Source: Streptomyces beigongshangae (GTDB lineage Bacteria; Actinomycetota; Actinomycetes; Streptomycetales; Streptomycetaceae). From it: 64,000 nucleotides of DNA. The stretch is taken from positions 1 to 64,000 of the forward strand of contig NZ_JAHKJW010000011.1 of the NCBI RefSeq assembly GCF_019710745.1, in the 5' to 3' direction. Of the stretch, positions 23,688-31,785 are shown piece after piece; the stretch's first letter is position 1, and every line of letters begins with the position of its first letter. The translations under genes and the position numbers were made by a program. The notes under the pieces were generated by a model. It was given only the letters and a program-made list of their open reading frames with translations, was not told the origin of the DNA and did not search any database.

Positions 23688-23990
23688 ATGATCCCCACAC
23701 GACGTATCGTCGCCGCCGTCGGCCTCGCCCTCAGTGTCACGGGCATCGCCGTACCGGCGGCGAGTGCCGCCACGGTCCCCCAGGCGGGAAAGCTGGACCT
23801 GATCGGGAATCTCGACTCGATCGCCGTGAGCGACCTCCCCGCCGAGCACCGGGACGAGGTCCCGAAGATCCGCGACGGGGTGAAGGGCCTCGGCCAGCTG
23901 AAGGGCGGTCTGCGCCAGCTGGAGCAGCTGCACCAGGTGACCGGCCTCGCCGCCCCCGTCACCGGACTCCTCCCGGCCGTCCAGGCCTGA
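23688..23990 (+). CDS. Small secreted hypothetical protein
   Basis: 100 aa. The signal peptide TRRIVAAVGLALSVTGIAVPAASA is cut near residue 27, leaving about 73 residues without Cys that look largely helical (GVKGLGQLKGGLRQLEQLHQVTG). It fits the many small exported helical proteins of Streptomyces; no function assigned. ATG 23688 lacks a clear ribosome-binding site. A 44-bp perfect palindrome terminator follows. Confidence 0.75.
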   Translation: MIPTRRIVAAVGLALSVTGIAVPAASAATVPQAGKLDLIGNLDSIAVSDLPAEHRDEVPKIRDGVKGLGQLKGGLRQLEQLHQVTGLAAPVTGLLPAVQA

Positions 23991-24014
23991 GCCGCGTACC
24001 GGACGAACCGCCCC

Positions 24015-24058
24015 GCCCGCGGGTGCCTCCTCCCGGCCGGGAGGAGGCACCCGCGGGC
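24015..24058. terminator. 44-bp perfect palindrome, bidirectional terminator
   Basis: Bases 24015-24036 are the exact reverse complement of 24037-24058. It lies between the convergent genes ending at 23990 (+) and 24064 (-), so it can terminate both. Confidence 0.85.
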
Positions 24059-24063
24059 GCACG

Positions 24064-25311
24064 TCAGCAGATGCTCTGCGAGCTGTTGACGAGGGTGTTG
24101 TTGCGGAAGGTCGTGTTGTCACCGCACGGACTCTCCCTGATCGCGGAGTTGGTCACCGTCAGGTTCTGGACGGTGATGTCCGCGTTGTTGGGGAACTCCG
24201 AGCGTGCGGCCAGCCGGATCTCGCCGCCGCCCGTGACGCTCCCGCTCTGCGCGGCGAGGTTCACGTTGTAGCAGTTCTCGATCAGGATCGCGTTGTTGCC
24301 GGTGTTCGAGAGGGTGATCCGGTCGATGGTCGCGCCACCGCTCTCCGATACGCAGAACACGCCCCGGCCGCCCCCGCGCGCGACGACCTCGCCGACCCGT
24401 ACGTTGGTCGGGTAACCGCTGCCGATCCGGCCGTTGCGGTTGGCCATCCGGAAGGCCGCGTAACCGGTGCCGGTGCCCGCGCCGTCCGCGTCCACCTTCG
24501 TGACGGTGGCGTTGACCGTCTGGTTCAGCAGCAGGCCCGACTCGCCCACGTTGCGCGCGGTGACCGTGCCGATGGTGATGCCGTCGACCCCGTACGTCTC
24601 CACGGCATGGCTGCTCGCCCCGGACACGTACACGCTGTCGATGCGGACGTTGCGGGTCCACTGGCTGGTGTCGCCGCGGTTGTCGATGCGCACGCCGAGA
24701 CCGGCCGACAGGCGCATGTCGATCTGGCCCAGCACCACGTTGGTGACGTTGCGCATGAAGATGCCGTACAGCGGGGCGCCGGTGACGTTGAGGTGCTGGA
24801 CCTCGATGTCCCGTACGCCGCGTGCGTAGACCGGTGCCTGGTCGCCCGAGCCCGAACCGGTGACGTTGATGGTCCCGCACACGTCGAGCACGGTGTAGCT
24901 CGGCAGGGAGACCCGCGACCCGGCGCCGATGCTGCCCGAGCCGCGTACGACGACCCGCTCCTTCGAGGTACGGCCCGCCGTGAGGCTGCCGACGGCCGCC
25001 TGCATCGCGGCCCGCATGTCGGTACCGGTGTACACGACGGAGCTGCCGCGCCGGGCGGTCCACGTGCTGCCGCTCAGGGTCGCCTCGGCGTGGTAGGAGC
25101 CCTCGCCGCAGGCCGCCGCCGTCTGCGGCGGGGCCGCGTCCGCCGGGGCTCCGCCCGCCGGGGCCGCGCTCGCCGGGGCCGCGCTCGCGGGAGCGGTGAG
25201 CAGGGCCGCCGCCGTGACCAGGGTCGTGGCACAGGTCGCCAGGACACCGGCCCGCCGTCCGGGGGCCCGTGGGGTGGAGCGAGTGAGGTGAGGTGCGGCT
25301 CCGCGTCCCAT
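24064..25311 (-). CDS. Secreted right-handed parallel beta-helix protein (polysaccharide-active type)
   Basis: 415 aa. It has a long signal region with twin Arg (GRRAGVLATCATTLVTAAALL) and cleavage in the Ala-rich ASAAPASA stretch. The mature domain is built of repeated short strands typical of beta-helix enzymes (IEVQHLNVTGAPLYGIFMRNVTNVVLGQIDMRLSAGLGVRIDN). It has Cys pairs including VDVCGTINV, VFCVSES/ENCYNV and the C-terminal SPCGDN...SQSIC. Pectate lyases, GH28 and similar extracellular enzymes share this fold; the catalytic residues cannot be assigned by eye. GGAGGA stands 8 nt before ATG 25311. Two LacI-type operator-like boxes lie 87-137 bp upstream. Confidence 0.8.
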   Translation of the reverse strand: MGRGAAPHLTRSTPRAPGRRAGVLATCATTLVTAAALLTAPASAAPASAAPAGGAPADAAPPQTAAACGEGSYHAEATLSGSTWTARRGSSVVYTGTDMRAAMQAAVGSLTAGRTSKERVVVRGSGSIGAGSRVSLPSYTVLDVCGTINVTGSGSGDQAPVYARGVRDIEVQHLNVTGAPLYGIFMRNVTNVVLGQIDMRLSAGLGVRIDNRGDTSQWTRNVRIDSVYVSGASSHAVETYGVDGITIGTVTARNVGESGLLLNQTVNATVTKVDADGAGTGTGYAAFRMANRNGRIGSGYPTNVRVGEVVARGGGRGVFCVSESGGATIDRITLSNTGNNAILIENCYNVNLAAQSGSVTGGGEIRLAARSEFPNNADITVQNLTVTNSAIRESPCGDNTTFRNNTLVNSSQSIC

Positions 25312-25397
25312 CTCGTCTTCCTCCTGTGTGGGGGTTGGTGTGGAGTTCATGCGGGGGTTCGTACGAAGGTCCGCCGCTTGCCCGGCAGACGGCCGCA

Positions 25398-25416
25398 GCA
25401 AGCGTTTTCTACGGCG
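25398..25416. promoter_or_regulatory. LacI-type operator-like box 1 upstream of the beta-helix gene
   Basis: GCAAGCGTTTTCTACGGCG. The core resembles the GAAAACGCTT-type half-symmetric operators of LacI/CcpA-family repressors. The second copy is 32 bp away. Confidence 0.45.
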
Positions 25417-25429
25417 GGCCGTGAGTGTG

Positions 25430-25448
25430 GCAAGGGCTTTCTACGCCG
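25430..25448. promoter_or_regulatory. LacI-type operator-like box 2 upstream of the beta-helix gene
   Basis: GCAAGGGCTTTCTACGCCG, matching box 1 at 16 of 19 positions and displaced by 32 bp (about three helical turns). The remainder of 25312-25710 contains no gene that I can support. Confidence 0.45.
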
Positions 25449-25710
25449 TCAAGGGGGTGGTGGGACACAGGAGCCGGTCACCTCTCGCGGCGCATGAGGG
25501 GAACGAACAGCGCGCGCAGGTCAACGGAGGCGCGGGCGGCGCGGTAGCCCGTCCTCCGGGCCCGGTCCGCGTCGCCCACCCGCCCGGGCCGCCGGTGCGC
25601 CTCCGCGACCGCGAGCCCGGAGTCACGGGTCACCGGCGCCGCCGCGCCACCCCGTTGTGGATCAGGACCAGGACGGCGACGGCGAGGTCGCCTCCGGGAT
25701 GTGCATCACC

Positions 25711-26220
25711 TCAGCGGCCGGTCGGCAGACCTCGTGCGAAGGCGGCCTGGCCCACGTGCTGCAGGTCGTCGGAGAGCACGCTGACCAGGCGGGCGCCCAG
25801 GGTGACGGCCGGGGTCCAGTTCTCGTCGACGATGCGGTCCAGGTCGTCGCCGCTCAGGCCGTGCAGGGCCCGCAGGGTCTGCTCGTGCACGGCGTCGTGG
25901 TAGCCGGTCAGGAGGTCGCCCGCGTCCACCCGCACCTTTGCGACCTGCTCCGAAGTGTGGCCGTAGCCCGTGTCGTCCTGGGGGAGCGCCAGTGCGAGGC
26001 GGTCCGCCCAGCCGCCTTCCGTCCAGACCTGCTTCAGGCCGAAAGCGTCGGCGACGTGGTCGTCCTGGACGCGGGTGAGGTGCCAGACCAGCCAGCTGAT
26101 CGAGTTGGCGCGGCCATCGGGGCGGGCGTTGAGGTCGCCGGGGGAGAGGCCGTCGACGACGGCGTGCACCTCGTCCTTGATGCGGCCGTATGCCTCGACC
26201 AGAAGGTCCTTGGCTTCCAT
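25711..26220 (-). CDS. DinB/DUF664 family protein
   Basis: 169 aa four-helix protein. Candidate metal-binding histidines of the DinB fold are seen at LVWHLTRVQDDHVAD (about 44-58) and DDLQHVGQAAF near the C-terminus. DinB-like proteins include thiol-dependent (mycothiol or bacillithiol) transferases and maleylpyruvate isomerase relatives. GCGGAGGAACCC precedes ATG 26220; residues upstream in the open frame are Pro/Gly shadow sequence. Function not predictable beyond metal-dependent cytosolic enzyme. Confidence 0.88.
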   Translation of the reverse strand: MEAKDLLVEAYGRIKDEVHAVVDGLSPGDLNARPDGRANSISWLVWHLTRVQDDHVADAFGLKQVWTEGGWADRLALALPQDDTGYGHTSEQVAKVRVDAGDLLTGYHDAVHEQTLRALHGLSGDDLDRIVDENWTPAVTLGARLVSVLSDDLQHVGQAAFARGLPTGR

Positions 26221-26508
26221 GGGTTCCTCCGCGCTCCTCGTGGACACCTGTCCCGGCCAGTGTCCACCGCGGCACCGGGGGGCGCCCCGGTGCCGGGCGG
26301 AGTGCGGCGCGGGGGGCGGCTCCTCGCAGGCCGGAACGCCGCCGCCGCCAGGGACCCCCGCGCCGGCGGCTTCGGGTTCGCCGGGCCTGGCGCGGGTGGG
26401 GGTGGACGGCACTCGGTGTGCTCCCGCCGGGGAGTCGGGTGCCCCGGATGGCGTGGATGGTGCGGATGGCGTGGATGGTGCGGGCGGTCGCGTGCCGGAC
26501 CGGCCCGG

Positions 26509-26892
26509 TCAGTGGCCCTGGCGTGCGTGGTGGCTCTCCACGAGGGCCTGGGTGATCACGCGGACGCCCCGGGCGATGTGGTTCAGCTGCGTGAGTTCGG
26601 CCGCGTACAGCTTGATCGTGTGCTCGATGACGGACTCGGGCATCCCCAGGGCGGGCAGTTCGGCGCGTGCGCTGTGCATCGCGGTGCGCACGACCCGGAT
26701 CTCCTGCTGGAGCTGGATCTGCGCGTGCCGGGCGAGCAGGACGGGCTGCCGGATCAGCAGGGGATAGCTGCCGTAACGGCCCGGCACCAGCTCGCGCAGC
26801 CACTTGGCGGCCGACCTCTCCCAGTCGCGGTTGCCGGGCGTCTTGACCTGACAGGGCCAGTCCGTGCTGATGGGCGAGTACGTCAGGGACAT
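26509..26892 (-). CDS. Conserved hypothetical protein (127 aa)
   Basis: 127 aa, soluble. I do not recognise a named domain. The first 50 residues include WPCQVKTPGNRDWERSAAKWLRELVPGRY; the rest is predicted to be a long helical hairpin (LLARHAQIQLQQEIRVVRTAMHSARAE ... VIEHTIKLYAAELTQLNHIARGV). Start: GGAAG lies 8 nt upstream of ATG 26892 and only 2-3 nt upstream of the alternative ATG 26898, so 26892 is preferred. A well-formed promoter lies 180-210 bp upstream, giving a long leader. Confidence 0.75.
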   Translation of the reverse strand: MSLTYSPISTDWPCQVKTPGNRDWERSAAKWLRELVPGRYGSYPLLIRQPVLLARHAQIQLQQEIRVVRTAMHSARAELPALGMPESVIEHTIKLYAAELTQLNHIARGVRVITQALVESHHARQGH

Positions 26893-27073
26893 GGGCATCG
26901 CTTCCGAGGTGGCCGGCGGGCGGTTCTGGGCGTTCTTGGCGGCCCCGGCCCAGGGGAGTGACCGGGGCCGCCACGGGCGTGCGCGAGCGGTGCCCGTCCT
27001 GCGCCCGGGGCGGTGCGAGGCGGGTGCGCCGTTCCGGGCCGGCCGGGACCCCACCGGATCCCGATCAGCGAGA

Positions 27074-27102
27074 AGTATTCATATATACCGTCCGGTAAGC
27101 AA
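27074..27102 (-). promoter_or_regulatory. Sigma70-type promoter on the minus strand
   Basis: Reading the minus strand: TTGCTT (27102-27097), a 17-bp spacer and AATACT (27079-27074). The surrounding 27070-27125 is the most AT-rich spot in this part of the window. It would drive the hypothetical gene at 26892 with a leader of about 175 nt. It could also be influenced by the MurR/RpiR regulator encoded next door. Confidence 0.5.
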
Positions 27103-27246
27103 GGGTATGTAAAAATTCATGTCCGGATGGGACTGGATTTCGTCTTGCGGAACGACGTCATCGCAGACCGTCGGCACCACGCCTCGTCGGCACCGCGCCT
27201 CCTCATCACCGCGGTCCGTCGCCCCCGGGGCGAGACGGGCGGGGAG

Positions 27247-28170
27247 TCAGTCCTTGAGGAAGAAGGCGTGCTCGTCCGCGACCTGTTCGTAGTCCTCCAG
27301 GCGGGCCTGCGTACGCTCGGGATCGGCGTCCGTCATGGCCTGGAGCAGGGCCGCGGACAGCACGGCCGGCGCGGCGTAGGAGTCGAAGACGAGCCGGGAG
27401 CCCGTGCCGGTGGCGAAGACGACGTCGGCCTCGTCGGCCAGCGGCCCGAGCCCCAGGTCGGTGACCAGGGCCACGCGCAGACCGGCCCGCCGGGCGACGC
27501 GCACGGCCGTCAGCGTCTCGTACGCGTGCCGGGGCATGGTGAAGGCCAGCACCCAGGTGCCGCCCGCCTCGCGCGACTGGAGCAGGGCGTCGTAGGCGAC
27601 GCTGCCGCCCCGCGTCACCAGCCGGACGTCGGGGTGGATGCGCCGGGCGGCGTAGGCGAAGTACTCGGCCAGCGAACCGGAGATCCGCAGCCCGAGGACG
27701 GTGAGCGGGGCCGACCGGGACAGGGCGCGGCCGGTCTCGAGGACCCGCGCCGGGTCGGCGAAGTCGCGGCGCAGGTTCTCCAGGTTGTCGATCTCGGCGT
27801 CGACGGCGGCTTGGAGTTCGTTGGGCCTGGTCTCCTCGGCGGCGTCGGGTGTGCCGGCGAGCTTGCTGAGCGCGATCGACTGGAGGTGCTCCCGGAGGGC
27901 GGGGTAACCGCTGAAGCCCACCGCGGACGCGAAGCGGGTCACGGAGGGCTGGCTGACGCCGACGCGGTCCGCCAGATCCGTGATCGACAGGAAGGCGGCC
28001 TCGGCGATGTGCTCGACGAGGTACTGCGCGATGCGCCGCTGCCCGGGGGACAGCCGGGGCCCGTCGAACAGGGCCCGCAGCCGTGTCGTGGGAGCCGCCT
28101 CCGCCTCCGCGGCCGGCTTCCCGGGACTGATCGCGGACGCCTGCGCCCGGGCCTGCTGCGGCGATGGCAC
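27247..28170 (-). CDS. MurR/RpiR family transcriptional regulator
   Basis: 307 aa. The N-terminal HTH_6 domain (about 30-105) has SPGQRRIAQYLVEHIAEAAFLSITDLADRVGVSQPSVTRFASAVGFSGYPALR, and the C-terminal SIS domain (about 130-270) has TVLGLRISGSLAEYFAYAARRI and LAFTMPRHAYETLTAVRVARRAG. The SIS domain senses phosphorylated sugars or sugar acids. GAAGGAGG stands 7 nt before GTG 28170; the in-frame GTG at 28194 lies upstream of that site. No sugar operon is adjacent, so the target is unclear; the AT-rich promoter at 27070-27125 lies downstream of its stop. Confidence 0.92.
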   Translation of the reverse strand: MPSPQQARAQASAISPGKPAAEAEAAPTTRLRALFDGPRLSPGQRRIAQYLVEHIAEAAFLSITDLADRVGVSQPSVTRFASAVGFSGYPALREHLQSIALSKLAGTPDAAEETRPNELQAAVDAEIDNLENLRRDFADPARVLETGRALSRSAPLTVLGLRISGSLAEYFAYAARRIHPDVRLVTRGGSVAYDALLQSREAGGTWVLAFTMPRHAYETLTAVRVARRAGLRVALVTDLGLGPLADEADVVFATGTGSRLVFDSYAAPAVLSAALLQAMTDADPERTQARLEDYEQVADEHAFFLKD

Positions 28171-28292
28171 CGATGCGCCTCCTTCACGTCCCACGGTGCT
28201 TCAACATAGCCCACGGACCACAACCGGCGACCCGCCCCCGGGGCGCCGGACCCGCCCCCCTCCCCGGCGGGCGTTCCTGGCATGATCTGCCC

Positions 28293-29012
28293 ATGGCTGA
28301 ACGCGTGATCGCCGCATGTGACGGGGCGTCGAAGGGAAACCCGGGCCCCGCAGGCTGGGCCTGGGTCGTCGGGGACGGATCGGGTACCCCCACCGAATGG
28401 GAGGCGGGCCCCCTCGGCACCGCGACCAACAACGTCGCCGAACTGACGGCGCTGGAGCGGCTGCTGACGGCCGTCGCCCCGCACGTGCCGCTGGAGATCC
28501 GGATGGACTCGCAGTACGCGATGAAGGCGGTCACCACCTGGCTCCCCGGCTGGAAGCGCAAGGGCTGGAAGACGGCGGCGGGCAAGCCCGTGGCCAACCG
28601 GGAACTCGTCGTCCGGATCGACGAACTGCTCGACGGCCGCTCGGTGGAGTTCCGCTACGTGCCCGCGCACCAGGTCGACGGCGACCCCCTCAACGACTTC
28701 GCGGACCGGGCGGCGAGCCAGGCCGCGTTCGTCCAGCAGCCCGCGGGCAGCGGGCAGGGCTCCCCGGAACCGCCGAAGTCCCCGGCGGCCAGGAAGGCGG
28801 TGCCCGCGAAGAAGCGCGTGTCGTCCCCGGGGTCCTCCTCGGCCTCTTCCTCCTCGGCGTCCTCCTCCGCGCGGACCTCCGCCGGCTCCTCGCGCACGCT
28901 CAAGGCCAAGTTCCCGGGCCGGTGCCGCTGCGGCCGCCCGTACACGGCGGGCGAGACCATCGCGAAGAACCCCGACGGCTGGGGCCACCCGGAGTGCCGT
29001 ACGGAGGCGTAG
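28293..29012 (+). CDS. Ribonuclease H-like protein with C-terminal Cys/His module
   Basis: 239 aa. The N-terminal RNase HI domain (1-145) has the acidic catalytic residues: ACDGASKGNPG (Asp10), NNVAELTAL (Glu50), RMDSQYAM (Asp72) and NDFADRAAS (fourth Asp). It hydrolyses RNA in RNA-DNA hybrids. A Ser/Ala-rich linker follows, then a C-terminal module RCRCGRPYTAGETIAKN...GWGHPEC with three Cys and one His suitable for zinc binding, probably an extra nucleic-acid-binding element. There is no Shine-Dalgarno; CATGAT lies 6 nt before ATG 28293, so the mRNA may be leaderless. The upstream open frame is non-coding in style. Confidence 0.9.
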   Translation: MAERVIAACDGASKGNPGPAGWAWVVGDGSGTPTEWEAGPLGTATNNVAELTALERLLTAVAPHVPLEIRMDSQYAMKAVTTWLPGWKRKGWKTAAGKPVANRELVVRIDELLDGRSVEFRYVPAHQVDGDPLNDFADRAASQAAFVQQPAGSGQGSPEPPKSPAARKAVPAKKRVSSPGSSSASSSSASSSARTSAGSSRTLKAKFPGRCRCGRPYTAGETIAKNPDGWGHPECRTEA

Positions 29013-29138
29013 GAACGCGGCTCCCGAAGGGTGCCCGTCCTTCCGGTCCGCGGCTCCGGGCCCGTCCTCCGGGATGCGGAACCCGCCGCCCGCGGTGACC
29101 CTGGAAGCAGCGGGGCGAACCGATCAGGAGGACGACCC

Positions 29139-29333
29139 ATGTCCGTCATGAACAAGCTCAAGGACATGCTGAAGGGCCACCCGGACCGGACGGGCAAAGG
29201 CATCGACAAGGCCGGTGACGCCGTCGACGACCGGACACGGGGAAAGTACAGCGGGCACGTCGACACCGCGCAGGACAAGCTGCGGGACCAGTTCGGCGGT
29301 GACGGCCGGGACGACCGGCCGCCGCGGACCTGA
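29139..29333 (+). CDS. MT0933-like small antitoxin-family protein (orphan)
   Basis: 64 aa, highly charged. The pattern NKLKDMLKGHPDRTGKGIDK, AGDAVDDRTRGKY and TAQDKLRDQFG matches the Rv0909/MT0933 antitoxin-like family (also CsbD-like in composition). CAGGAGGA sits just upstream of ATG 29139. No toxin gene of matching size is beside it on either side, so a role as a stress-related small protein is as likely as a toxin-antitoxin function. Confidence 0.8.
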   Translation: MSVMNKLKDMLKGHPDRTGKGIDKAGDAVDDRTRGKYSGHVDTAQDKLRDQFGGDGRDDRPPRT

Positions 29334-29350
29334 ACACCGTGGCGCGCGGC

Positions 29351-29380
29351 CGGGCCGGTCCCCTCCACGGGGCCGGCCCG
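29351..29380. terminator. Bidirectional hairpin terminator
   Basis: An inverted repeat of about 12 bp with one bulge (cgggccggtcccc / ggggccggcccg) between convergent genes ending at 29333 (+) and 29400 (-). Confidence 0.75.
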
Positions 29381-29399
29381 CCGTTCGCCTGCTCCGGGG

Positions 29400-30326
29400 T
29401 CAGTGTCCGCGGTTCTCCGGGGAGCGGCAGGTGACCGTGGGGCCGGCCAGCATGCCGCCGGTGTAGAGGCTCTGGCCCCGCGGCATCCAGTACCCGAGCT
29501 TCGAGACGATGCTCGTGCAGGCGTCCGCCACCCTGGCGCGGACGATCACCGTGGAGGGCCGGCCCGGCTGGAGGTCGGTGAGGGCGCAGTCCAGGGCGTA
29601 CATGCTGCGGGCCGTCGACGGATGGCGACCGGTGAGCGGATTCACACAGCGGGCGTCGGACGTCGTCAGCTCCACCCCCGAGGACTCCTCCCCGATGAGT
29701 CCGAAGCGGGCGCTGCCGTCGCCCGCGTCGCTGTCGCGCGAGACGGTGTACCGCAGCGTGGTCGACGCGTGCGGCCGCAGCGTCCGCCGGTCGACCTCGA
29801 TGCGGTGCGTGGGTACCGGCTTGGGGTCGGTGAGCGTCAGTTCGGCGCGGACCGTGCCCCGCAGGTCGACACCGGCGGGCGAGGAGCGGACGTGCACCGT
29901 GCCGGTGACCTCGTACGTACCGGGGCCGGGGTTCTCCCTGCCGCCGGGCAGCGGTCCCGTGGCGACGGTCCGGCCCTCCCGGCGCAGTGTCCAGGTGCCC
30001 GAGGTCAGACAGGCGTACCGGACGGACGCGCCGGCGCGCCGGCAGGTGGCCGGGGCCGACAGCGACGTCCCCGCACCCCCGCCGTTCGCGCAGAGGCTGA
30101 CGGAGGCCCGCTGCCCGCCGGGACCCCTCAGGGTGCCCGCGGGGGCGCAGACGGTCGACGCGGCGGGCGGCTCCGGCGCCCGGTGCCGGGGGGCCTCCCC
30201 GGCCGGCTGTCCCACCGTGGTCCAGCCCGCGGCGGCCAGCACGGCCGCCGCGGTCAGCAGCAGGGACGTTCCGCGCGGGGGCGTTCTGCGCGCGGGCGTT
30301 CCGCGGGGTGTGGGGCGTACCGGCAC
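29400..30326 (-). CDS. Secreted hypothetical protein, beta-rich
   Basis: 308 aa. The N-terminal signal region (RRTPPRGTSLLLTAAAVLAAAGW) is followed by an extracellular part with eight Cys, including SVCAP-type, SLCANG, ATCRRAG, YACLTSG, ARCVNP, LDCALTD, DACTSI and VTCRSP. Two Ig-like beta segments are suggested by TYEVTGTVHVRSSPAGVDLRGTVRAELTLTDP and STTLRYTVSRD. I do not recognise the family. GAGGAGGAACCCC sets GTG 30326. The DUF3105 gene ends 217 bp upstream on the same strand, so co-transcription is possible. Confidence 0.75.
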   Translation of the reverse strand: MPVRPTPRGTPARRTPPRGTSLLLTAAAVLAAAGWTTVGQPAGEAPRHRAPEPPAASTVCAPAGTLRGPGGQRASVSLCANGGGAGTSLSAPATCRRAGASVRYACLTSGTWTLRREGRTVATGPLPGGRENPGPGTYEVTGTVHVRSSPAGVDLRGTVRAELTLTDPKPVPTHRIEVDRRTLRPHASTTLRYTVSRDSDAGDGSARFGLIGEESSGVELTTSDARCVNPLTGRHPSTARSMYALDCALTDLQPGRPSTVIVRARVADACTSIVSKLGYWMPRGQSLYTGGMLAGPTVTCRSPENRGH

Positions 30327-30543
30327 GGGGTTCCTCCTCGTCGCGGCGGCGAACGGCCGGCTGCCGGTCGCGTTCGCTCGTGATCTGTTCGCGTCCGGTC
30401 GTGTCCGGTCGCGTGCGTCGAGGAGAGGATGCGGGAACGCCCGGCGGCCCGGCCGCTCCCACGCCGGGCGGGCCGCGCCGGGGCGGGCGGTGTCGCCCGT
30501 ACGGGCCAGGCCGCGCCCGGCCGGTCAGGTCGCGTCCGGCCGG

Positions 30544-31200
30544 TCAGGCCGCGTCGACGCCGTTGGTGCAGGCGGCCCCCGGCTCGGGGGTCTGCGGGCC
30601 CTGCACGTACTTCGTGAGGAACTGCCGGACCCGCGGGTCGGACGCCTTCTCCACGGTCAGCTGCTTGCCCCAGGCCGACAGCATGAGAGCGCCGGCCTGG
30701 TCCTCCACCGGGCTCATCAGCGTGTACGGCGTCCTGCCGACCTTGTCGGCAAGGGTCTTCACGTCGGCGTCCGCCGCCTTGTCGTTGTACGTGATCCAGA
30801 CCGCGCCGTGCTCCAGCGAGTGCACCGCGTTCTCGTTCGGTATCGCCTTCGTGTAGACCGAGCCGTCACACGTCATCCACGCCTGGTGGTGGTCGCCGCC
30901 GACCGGTGGGTTCATCGGGTACGACACGGACTTCGTGACGTGGTTCTGGGACAGCTTCTTCGCGTCCCAGGTCTTCTCGCCCCGGACGGGCTTCTTCGCG
31001 GCCGCCTGCTGCCGCGCGTCCTTCTCGTTCGCGTCGTTGATGTAGTACGCGCCGAAACCGACGAGCCCGGCGACGATGGCCGTGCTGACCGTGATGGTCA
31101 GGATGCGGTTCCTGCGTTCGCGGGCCTTCTCGGCACGGCGCATCTCCTCGATGCGGGCCTTGCGGGCCGTCGCGGCCGACTTCTTGCTGGTCCTGCTCAT
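30544..31200 (-). CDS. DUF3105 domain membrane protein
   Basis: 218 aa. It has a basic N-terminal cytosolic segment, one transmembrane helix (about 33-53, ILTITVSTAIVAGLVGFGAYY) and an extracytoplasmic DUF3105 domain. The domain motifs are NPPVGGDHHQAWMTCDGSVY, HSLEHGAVWITYND and PYTLMSPVEDQAGALMLSAWG. The conserved His residues suggest metal binding. The family has no known reaction. Likely forms a two-gene unit with the small membrane protein gene 87 bp upstream. Confidence 0.9.
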   Translation of the reverse strand: MSRTSKKSAATARKARIEEMRRAEKARERRNRILTITVSTAIVAGLVGFGAYYINDANEKDARQQAAAKKPVRGEKTWDAKKLSQNHVTKSVSYPMNPPVGGDHHQAWMTCDGSVYTKAIPNENAVHSLEHGAVWITYNDKAADADVKTLADKVGRTPYTLMSPVEDQAGALMLSAWGKQLTVEKASDPRVRQFLTKYVQGPQTPEPGAACTNGVDAA

Positions 31201-31287
31201 GGGAAGGCGTTCCTTGTCCCCGCCGCGCCGGGTCTCCGGGCGGCGGTGGGTGAGGGTCGGACGGACGTCGTGGTGCGGGACGCCGGT

Positions 31288-31686
31288 CTAGATCCGCTGC
31301 ACCTGCAGGACATGGAGGTCGGGGGCCCTGTGAGTGGGCGGCCGTACGGGAAGGTACGGCACGGCGGCCGGCCGGGCCGCGTACGGCATCCGGGGTGCCA
31401 CCGCGGGCAGGGGGTGGGCCCCCGCCGGCAGTACGGCGCGCGCCTCGCGGGTGGGCAGACCGCAGCACCGGTCGTGCTCCGCGGGGGAGCCGAGCCGGTC
31501 ATGGGCGACGGAGACGGCGGCCACCGGCACGGGAGCGGGGTCCGGAGCCGTCCGGTCGTGCGCGGACACGTACACCGGACACGCCACCAGTACCGCCACC
31601 AGCACCGCGAGCAGCACGGCCGGCGCGGAGCACGGCGCCGCGTCCCGTGCGACGCGGCGCGCTCCGTGGGGCGTCCGGCTGCTCAT
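31288..31686 (-). CDS. Small membrane-anchored hypothetical protein upstream of DUF3105
   Basis: 132 aa. An N-terminal basic segment precedes one hydrophobic helix (about 22-41, PAVLLAVLVAVLVACPVYVS), then an extracytoplasmic His/Cys/Pro-rich tail (AHDRTAP, AHDRLGS, EHDRCCG) ending LHVLQVQRI. Paired with the DUF3105 gene. The hydrophobic helix contains a Cys but no proper lipobox. Function unknown. Confidence 0.65.
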   Translation of the reverse strand: MSSRTPHGARRVARDAAPCSAPAVLLAVLVAVLVACPVYVSAHDRTAPDPAPVPVAAVSVAHDRLGSPAEHDRCCGLPTREARAVLPAGAHPLPAVAPRMPYAARPAAVPYLPVRPPTHRAPDLHVLQVQRI

Positions 31687-31785
31687 CAGGGTGATGGTAT
31701 GCGGTGCCCGCGCCGCCGCCGCCGCGGGCCCAAGGAACGACGGGGCACGGCCCCGCCCCCCCCGCCCGCGGAGCGCGGCGAACGG

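Noticed and set aside
25328..25903. Plus-strand ORF of 191 codons in the beta-helix/DinB spacer
   Set aside because: No domain, no ribosome-binding site and it runs antisense into the DinB gene; the region looks regulatory.
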